The translations under genes and the position numbers were made by a program. A model generated the notes under the pieces. The model ran no database searches, was not told the origin of the DNA, and worked only from the letters and a program-made list of their open reading frames with translations. This document shows positions 1 through 4,618 of a stretch of 7,158 bases of DNA, one piece after another. Within the stretch, counting starts at the first letter, position 1, and each line of letters starts with the position of its first letter. This stretch comes from Betaproteobacteria bacterium (GTDB lineage Bacteria; Pseudomonadota; Gammaproteobacteria; Burkholderiales; SG8-39), in assembly GCA_011391185.1 (NCBI GenBank), contig JAABRB010000182.1, forward strand, positions 1 to 7,158, read 5' to 3'.

Positions 1-1667
1 CGCCAGGGGGTCGTCGTGACCCAAGGCAATCTCAGGAGGGAACCGTAGCTCGTGATGACCAGATCCAGGGAATCGATGCGCTCGCGCCCGAGGGACTTGA
101 GCTCGGCCACTGGCAGAGCCGACGGGTGCGCCACCAGCACGCGCAACTCCGGCGCGAAGCGCTCGATCTCCGCTGCCCAGTTGGCGAGCAGCGACGCTGG
201 CGCCACCAGCAGGCTGGCGCGTCTTTCGGGATCGCGTTCCCGCCGAAGCACGAGGAGCAGGGACAACACCTGAATCGTCTTGCCAAGCCCCATGTCGTCG
301 GCCAGGCAGGCCCCGAGCCCGAGCTTATTGAGCAGATAAAGCCAGCGCACACCGGCTTCCTGGTAGGGCCGAAGCTGCGTTTTCAGGCCGCGCCCCGGAT
401 CGATGCGGGCGAGACCCTCGGGGCTGCGCAGCTTCTTGAGGGTCTCGGCAAGCCAGGGGCCGGCCGCCACGCTGGCCCAATCCCGTTCATCGGTCGCAGC
501 GCCCGCATCCGTTCCCACGTGCGCCCCCGCAAGCAGGCGCATCGCTTCGGCGAAACCGAGTTCGCCGTCAGCGGCCGCGCGTTCGATTCCTCGGAATCGC
601 TCCAGCATCCGCTCGAGCTTGTCCCGATCGACCTCGACCCACCGTCCGCGAATGAGTGCGAGCCCGTCAGATCCGGAGAGCAGGCGCTTGATTTCCGCCG
701 GGGTGAGCGTTTCTCCGTCGAGCGTGACGTGCATGCGAAAGTCGAGCAAGGCGTCCAGGCCGAGACCGGCCGGCGGCTGAGTGCCCACGGCGGCAGTTAC
801 CTGGGGACGCGGCGGCCGGTCGCCTCGCCAGGTCGCGGGCATCCGGACCACGACGCCCGCGGACTCGAGCAGCGGCAGATCGGTGAGCAGCCGGAATGCC
901 TCCTGCGGCGACCAGCGCAGCGGGTGGAAAATCTCGCCTGCGTCGACCATGGCCTTAAGCCAGGCGCATTTCTCCGCGGCCCGCTGCACCGGCAGCAGGA
1001 GCGACAGCAGTTGCTCCCGGTTGGCGGCACCGGCGTATTCCCGCAATGCCTCGCCGAGCGGTAAGTGCTGCGCACGGGCCTGTGCGGAAAGGCGCGGTGT
1101 GTAGGTTGCGAGGAACGCGAACGGTGCTTCCTCGTCCCTGCGGTTTTCCGCCAGGTTGAAGTGAACCCGGCCGACCAGATTCCAAGCGGCGTTCCGGCAC
1201 TTGAGGAAGTGCTGGACCGGCGATCTCGACGCGGCCAACTCGGCCTGGAACGCGGCCTCGATCTCGTCCCATAGGGCGACCAGAACGTTCGCGCTGGCGT
1301 ACTCAGCGCCCTTCATCGGCGGCACAGCCGCGGCCAGGGTCTCGAGCGCGTCGCGCGGAGGCGGCGGGACGCGTATCTGTGTGCCGGGTGCGGCGGAATC
1401 GGCCAAGGCACAGACTGCGGTCACATAGCGAGCGGCAAGATCACGCCAGTAGCCGAATGCCAGCGGCAGCGGCACGCCCACGAGCGCCGCACCCAGCGTC
1501 AGCAGACCGTGTCCCGGTCCCCGGTCGAAGGACTCTTGCAACTGAAGGGCGACTTCGGGTTCGAGAGGCGCCCACTCGTCACCGCGCTCCAGGAGAAGGT
1601 GGCCGTGGGGAGTGAGAACAGGGGCGAAACCTTTCGCCATCAGGCTCTGCGCCGTATTTCCGCTCAT
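1..1667 (-). CDS. SNF2-family DEAD/DEAH-box helicase, N-terminal 555 residues (runs off left edge)
   Basis: My hand translation is open from the ATG at 1667-1665 to the window edge with no internal stop. The first ~420 residues are a Leu/Ala-rich region like the helicase-associated N-terminal part of bacterial SNF2 proteins. The ATPase core then starts: RPYQ at residues 433-436 (Q-like motif), Walker A DDMGLGKT at 457-464, a motif Ia region LLVAPASLLANW at about 481-492, and a motif Ib-like LVITSYGSL at 536-544. Motif II (DE-x-x) and the second RecA lobe lie beyond the window. Family members are ATP-driven dsDNA translocases that remodel DNA-protein complexes; several bacterial ones belong to defence loci, but nothing here fixes the role. 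The ATG lies 10 bases after the stop of the upstream small ORF, with no strong Shine-Dalgarno, so translation is probably coupled. The downstream Met at residue 10 is a less likely start. The family call is firm; the biological role is unknown. Confidence 0.93.
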   Translation of the reverse strand, partial: MSGNTAQSLMAKGFAPVLTPHGHLLLERGDEWAPLEPEVALQLQESFDRGPGHGLLTLGAALVGVPLPLAFGYWRDLAARYVTAVCALADSAAPGTQIRVPPPPRDALETLAAAVPPMKGAEYASANVLVALWDEIEAAFQAELAASRSPVQHFLKCRNAAWNLVGRVHFNLAENRRDEEAPFAFLATYTPRLSAQARAQHLPLGEALREYAGAANREQLLSLLLPVQRAAEKCAWLKAMVDAGEIFHPLRWSPQEAFRLLTDLPLLESAGVVVRMPATWRGDRPPRPQVTAAVGTQPPAGLGLDALLDFRMHVTLDGETLTPAEIKRLLSGSDGLALIRGRWVEVDRDKLERMLERFRGIERAAADGELGFAEAMRLLAGAHVGTDAGAATDERDWASVAAGPWLAETLKKLRSPEGLARIDPGRGLKTQLRPYQEAGVRWLYLLNKLGLGACLADDMGLGKTIQVLSLLLVLRRERDPERRASLLVAPASLLANWAAEIERFAPELRVLVAHPSALPVAELKSLGRERIDSLDLVITSYGSLLRLPWVTTTPW

Positions 1668-1677
1668 GGGAGTCAAC

Positions 1678-1866
1678 TCATTTCGGATCTCGGACCTGTA
1701 TTGACTTCAATCTCTGACTGGCTCGCGCTTTCCTCTTGATGGTTTCAGCATCCCAGATTCCGCTGGGACCGCTGTCCAACCCTCGGCGGATTTCATTGCG
1801 CAGCTGCGCGCGGCGCGCCGTCTCGATTGCGCGACGGGTCGCGACATCGAGAAACCGCCCCCTCAC
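1678..1866 (-). CDS. Small protein, 62 aa, similar to C-terminal part of ParD-type antitoxins
   Basis: It starts at a GTG whose last two bases are shared with the TGA of the upstream broken nucleotidyltransferase gene (GTGA overlap), and stops 10 bases before the SNF2 ATG. It therefore sits tightly inside a gene string. The protein is very basic and predicted helical. Residues 21-48 (a QLRNEIRRGLDSGP core, then acidic and basic residues) resemble the tail that follows the ribbon-helix-helix domain in ParD/CC2985 antitoxins, where this segment wraps the toxin. No ribbon-helix-helix domain precedes it, so it would be a remnant or a toxin-binding tail without the DNA-binding part. No ParE/RelE partner is seen in the window. 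A 6-bp hairpin (1866-1871 with 1876-1881) lies across the stop/start junction. The start has no Shine-Dalgarno and relies on coupling. Resemblance is from memory of the family; the ORF could also be non-functional. Confidence 0.45.
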   Translation of the reverse strand: MRGRFLDVATRRAIETARRAQLRNEIRRGLDSGPSGIWDAETIKRKARASQRLKSIQVRDPK

Positions 1867-2466
1867 TTGGGGACGCCCAAGGCGGCCAGCAACGCCCGAA
1901 ACTGTCGAAACGCGTCTTCTTGAACCTGCTCTGCCGTCCTGTCCCCGAGCGCCGCGGAGCCCTCCAGGAACACCCGAACGGTCTGCGGCCCGAAAGATTC
2001 GCTACCGTCGAATTTGGCCGCGATGTTCGACAACGCCTCGCGTGCGACGGGATCGTCAAGCAGCTTCGCGTATTCCGCTGCGAGAGCATCCGTTCCTTCC
2101 GGGTAATTTCGGATGCAGAAATAGATGTCGTATGCATCCTTCTTCTTGTCCCGCTGAACCAGCGCATAGCTCTTCATGACGAGTAACGCCGGAATCGACG
2201 CAACCAGCAGTTCGACTGCGTTGGACCGGCCGTCCGGCATGGACCCCGAAATTTGAATCTCCAAGTTGTGGCGCAAGGCGACATCGCCGCCGTCGGCTTC
2301 CTGCACACGCAGTGCCTTCGACGAGTTTCGGCCGATTCTTCTCGGTTCGTGCGCCCTTGGGCATCAGGAGAGACGGCACCGAGCCACCGATCACGACCAT
2401 GGCTTCGCGGTGGGCGCCGAGCGCCTGCCCCAGTTCCAGCAGAACCGCATGGGCACCCCCGCGCAC
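1863..2466 (-). pseudogene. Broken AbiEii-like nucleotidyltransferase (toxin-type) gene, internal deletion plus frameshift
   Basis: Two parts of one protein family are seen in different frames. The N-terminal piece, from about 2466 to 2340, reads VLLELGQALGAHREAMVVIG then GSVPSLLMP, the opening helix and GG-S loop of AbiEii-type/minimal nucleotidyltransferases. The C-terminal piece, from about 2335 to the TGA at 1863, carries PALLVMKSYALVQRDKKKDA then YDIYFCIRNYPEG, the segment such proteins have near their C-terminus, and ends normally in LLAALGVPK. Between them the expected D-x-D strand with the metal-binding acidic residues and about 80-100 following residues are missing, and the frame changes (+1 relative) at about 2330-2350. 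The 5' end abuts the tRNA gene: the first in-frame candidate start is GTG at 2466, 29 bases after the tRNA, with no Shine-Dalgarno. An intact protein of this kind would be about 300 aa. The C-terminal frame remains open, so a 147-aa or longer product is possible but would lack catalysis. Confidence 0.62.
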
Positions 2467-2494
2467 CGCGGTCGTCGTATGGACGCAGAGAGGG

Positions 2495-2570
<76 letters not shown>

Positions 2571-2578
2571 GGAATCGG

Positions 2579-2601
2579 CGCGCCTCGGGAGCCGAGGCGC
2601 G
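2579..2601 (-). other. Perfect 10-bp hairpin in the tRNA-Phe 5' leader
   Basis: CGCGCCTCGG (2579-2588) pairs with CCGAGGCGCG (2592-2601) around a 3-base GAG loop. It ends 8 bases before the mature tRNA 5' end and lies downstream of the predicted start site, so the primary transcript would carry it next to the RNase P cleavage site. No U-run follows on either strand, so it is not a terminator. Confidence 0.75.
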
Positions 2602-2616
2602 TAGGAGGGAGCGCGG

Positions 2617-2646
2617 ATTATAGCCGGAAGGTCTCTGTACCGCCAA
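2617..2646 (-). promoter_or_regulatory. Sigma-70-type promoter of tRNA-Phe
   Basis: On the minus strand the -10 is a perfect TATAAT (2622-2617) and the -35 is TTGGCG (2646-2641, 4 of 6 consensus matches), with an 18-base spacer. The -10 is followed by a CCGCGC discriminator, the GC-rich type usual for stable-RNA promoters under stringent control. The start would fall near 2610, about 40 bases upstream of the mature tRNA. Confidence 0.7.
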
Positions 2647-2689
2647 TATGAGCACCCTACGCATAGCTAAGCGCGCTCTGAACCACCCC

Positions 2690-2726
2690 GGCTGCTTCGC
2701 AGCCACCCCTCCTTGAAAAGGAGGGG
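2690..2726. repeat. REP-like double hairpin
   Basis: Two adjacent palindromes separated by one base: GGCTGC-TTC-GCAGCC (2690-2704) and CCCCTCCTT-GAA-AAGGAGGGG (2706-2726, 9-bp stem). The preceding ACCACCCC and the stem sequences look like short palindromic elements dispersed in intergenic regions of many high-GC proteobacteria. No U-run follows either hairpin, so a terminator role is doubtful. Copy number cannot be seen from one window. Confidence 0.6.
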
Positions 2727-2817
2727 AAACACCGATCGCTCTTCCACTGCGTGATTCCCAGAGGACGACGCTGACTAACGGCGCGTTTGCTAACAGCGGG
2801 AAGGAGGGTAACGGGAG

Positions 2818-2941
2818 GGAACCAGCCGGTGCCCTCCTGTTCGTAACCTTCCGCTTTTTCCCTGAGGGAACCAGCCGGTGCCCTCCTGTTCGTGACCTTC
2901 CGCTTTTTCCCTGAGGAAACCAGCCGGTTTCCCCCCGTTCG
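2818..2941. repeat. 49-base tandem repeat, about 2.5 copies
   Basis: Unit 1 (2818-2866) and unit 2 (2867-2915) are 49 bases each and differ at one base (A to G in CGTAACC/CGTGACC). A third, partial and more diverged copy starts at 2916 and fades near 2941. Each unit begins GGAACCAGCCGGTGCC, a small imperfect palindrome. In the third copy this has become the perfect inverted repeat GGAAACC-AGCC-GGTTTCC (2915-2932). The near identity of units 1 and 2 points to recent duplication. Confidence 0.9.
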
Positions 2942-2951
2942 ACACTGCGCG

Positions 2952-2981
2952 TTTTCTCGTGCGCAAAAGCGCACGAGAAAA
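2952..2981. other. Long perfect hairpin (13 bp) abutting the terminator
   Basis: TTTTCTCGTGCGC (2952-2964) pairs with GCGCACGAGAAAA (2969-2981) around an AAAA loop (TTTT on the minus strand). On the minus strand its first arm contains the T-run of the terminator at 2978-3009. It has no U-run of its own at the far end. It may be an RNA 3'-end stabiliser or a DNA binding palindrome; the role is not known. Confidence 0.7.
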
Positions 2982-3009
2982 AACAACGCCCGCGTGAGCG
3001 GGCGTTGTT
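2978..3009 (-). terminator. Intrinsic terminator of the exonuclease operon
   Basis: On the minus strand AACAACGCCCGC (3009-2998) pairs with GCGGGCGTTGTT (2993-2982) around a 4-base TCAC loop, giving a 12-bp GC-rich stem. The T-run lies at 2983-2978 and overlaps the foot of the stem. It sits about 140 bases after the stop codon of the CBS/DUF294 gene, the last gene of the operon. On the plus strand no T-run follows, so it acts in one direction. Confidence 0.88.
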
Positions 3010-3051
3010 CGCGACGTTCTTGTTGTCGGGTCGCTGGATACTTCGAGCCGG

Positions 3052-3080
3052 ATCTTACCCATCCGTTCCGTGCTTGTCAC
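3052..3080 (-). promoter_or_regulatory. Possible promoter just upstream of the terminator
   Basis: On the minus strand GTGACA (3080-3075, 5 of 6 matches to the -35) and TAAGAT (3057-3052, 4 of 6 matches to the -10) are 17 bases apart. Transcription would start near 3045 and meet the terminator, giving an RNA of roughly 65-70 bases with a strong 3' hairpin. This is a pattern match only and such matches occur by chance. Confidence 0.3.
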
Positions 3081-3148
3081 GCTTTTCCGCCGTATAACGT
3101 GCCGACGGAGGCCACCGGAGAATGCGCGTCGCGGACCGGAAATCATGT

Positions 3149-4609
3149 TCAGCGAATGGGGTAATCGAGCTCGAGTCGCTGACGGAGCTTCCGGCCCTGG
3201 CGAAGCGCCTCCTTGAGCACGTGTCGCTCGAGCTGATTCAGCTTGGCAGGGTTCACACGGTTGATGTTGCCGTCCGTGACGTGGGGTGACTGCTGCCGTC
3301 GGAATCGCATGAGCTGGAGGAACTGAAAGGCTTCGACCGCGGCCCCGACGACCTCGGACCGCAGGCCGATCTTTTCGCCGGCAAAGCGCAACCGCTGCAC
3401 CGTGTTGGTATGCGTCACGCCATGCGCGAGGGCGTGAACGCGCGCGCTTCCGACGAAGGGCTGCGTGCCATGCATCTTGAGGTCGATGGTATGCGGGAAT
3501 TCGGCCGAGTCGTATACGAACCCGCCCAGGACACCAAGCGGTGACCGCGTGCTCAGCACGGCCTGGGCCAGGTGAAACAGAAAGAGCGTATTCGCCCGCG
3601 CCGCCCCCAGCACCCATTCGCGCAGGCGCTCGGCGAGCGAGGCCTCGCCCCAGATCGGGCGAAAATCGAAGAAAATCCCTGCGGTCAGGAGTGCGGCGGG
3701 CTTCGGCATGATGATCCAATCCTCGAAGCGTCGCCGCCACTCTTCGACGCTTCGGCACCACTCGGGATTGCCCGCCATGACCCCTCCCTGGCAGAGCGGA
3801 AATCCGCACGCATCGAGGGTCTCGTTCACTTCGCGCGCGAACGGCAGCAGCGCCTCGCGCGCTTGCGCGGCCGGAATCCCGGGAGCGTCGAAAACGAGTC
3901 CGTTGTCCTGGTCGGTGCTGATCGTCTGCTCGTAGCGACCTTCCGATCCGAGCGCGAGCCAGCAGACGTTCATCTCGGGCAGCTCGTGCCGTGCACGCAC
4001 GACCTCGATGATGCGTATCGTCAGCAGATCGTTCAGGCTCGAGATGAGCTGCGTCAACGGCTCGGCGCCGACACCCTTCACGAGCATGTTTCCGGCAAGC
4101 TTGCGAATGTCGGCTGCGATGGCCTTCAGCGCGGGCACGTCGGCCGCGGTCTGGATTGCTCCGCTGATGTCCGTCACGCCGAGCCGCTGAATGTTGAAGA
4201 GATCGTTCACGGACACCACGCCCGTGAGCCTGCCCGCCTCGACGACCACGACGTGCCGCATGCCATGGCGCACCATGGTGACCATCGCCTGGTAGGCCGA
4301 AACCTGCGGGTCCAGGGTCACGAGCGGGCTCGTCATCACCTGGTCGATCGGCTGGTCGAGGTCGCAATGGCCCACGGCCACCTTGTCGAGAAGGTCGCGC
4401 AGCGTGAAGATGCCGATCGGTGACCGGGTCTCCCCTTCCGCAACGATCATCGATCCGATCCGGTGTTCCCGCATGAGCGTCAGCGCATCGTGCAGCGGGG
4501 TGCCCGGCGGGCAGGATATCGGCGCCCGCCGCACGACCGAGGCGAGCGGGCTGTACATCGACTGGGCAAGCATCTGCGTCGCCGACGTTTCGGAGGCGAT
4601 GTCGGTCAC
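3149..4609 (-). CDS. CBS-pair / DUF294 nucleotidyltransferase-like protein, 486 aa
   Basis: Likely a signal-responsive regulator with a GlnD-like nucleotidyltransferase core. Two CBS domains (about residues 24-80 and 85-142), which in this superfamily bind adenine nucleotides, are followed by the DUF294 nucleotidyltransferase domain (about 170-300). Its signature GSEGRYEQTISTDQDN at 221-236 supplies Gly-Ser and the metal-binding Asp233 and Asp235. CGFPLCQGG (268-276) and the helical DUF294 C-terminal domain (about 335-475) complete it. Many relatives are 600-650 aa with an N-terminal cyclic-nucleotide-binding domain; that domain is absent here. The protein is predicted cytoplasmic. The start chosen is GTG at 4609: the TAG of the upstream exonuclease gene lies in the same frame 9 bases before it, so no earlier start is possible. 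There is no clear Shine-Dalgarno, so coupling is likely; Met13 is an alternative. Its target is unknown. From memory, DUF294 and exonuclease genes are neighbours in other proteobacteria, often near acetate-type solute symporters. Confidence 0.92.
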   Translation of the reverse strand: MTDIASETSATQMLAQSMYSPLASVVRRAPISCPPGTPLHDALTLMREHRIGSMIVAEGETRSPIGIFTLRDLLDKVAVGHCDLDQPIDQVMTSPLVTLDPQVSAYQAMVTMVRHGMRHVVVVEAGRLTGVVSVNDLFNIQRLGVTDISGAIQTAADVPALKAIAADIRKLAGNMLVKGVGAEPLTQLISSLNDLLTIRIIEVVRARHELPEMNVCWLALGSEGRYEQTISTDQDNGLVFDAPGIPAAQAREALLPFAREVNETLDACGFPLCQGGVMAGNPEWCRSVEEWRRRFEDWIIMPKPAALLTAGIFFDFRPIWGEASLAERLREWVLGAARANTLFLFHLAQAVLSTRSPLGVLGGFVYDSAEFPHTIDLKMHGTQPFVGSARVHALAHGVTHTNTVQRLRFAGEKIGLRSEVVGAAVEAFQFLQLMRFRRQQSPHVTDGNINRVNPAKLNQLERHVLKEALRQGRKLRQRLELDYPIR

Positions 4610-4618
4610 AGCGGCGGC

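Larger units (their letters stand above)
2647..3148. other. Intergenic region without protein genes, about 500 bases
   Basis: It lies between the end of the exonuclease operon and the tRNA-Phe promoter. It holds the REP-like double hairpin, the 49-base tandem repeats, two interlocked long hairpins including the operon terminator, and a possible promoter, each listed separately. I see nothing recognisable in 2727-2817 or in 3081-3148. The reading frames crossing it carry no family motifs; the frame over the repeats only yields repeated GTGWFP-like peptides. Confidence 0.8.

Noticed and set aside
126..1064. 312-codon open frame on the plus strand
   Set aside because: It is antisense to the SNF2 gene, whose Walker A and Q motifs are unmistakable on the minus strand.
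2706..2726. Hairpin considered as a terminator
   Set aside because: The stem is strong but no T-run follows on either strand, and no gene ends close to it.
2818..2941. Tandem repeat considered as a CRISPR array
   Set aside because: The units are directly adjacent with no variable spacers, and no cas genes are present.
3572..4423. 283-codon open frame on the plus strand
   Set aside because: It is antisense to the CBS/DUF294 gene and shows no family features.
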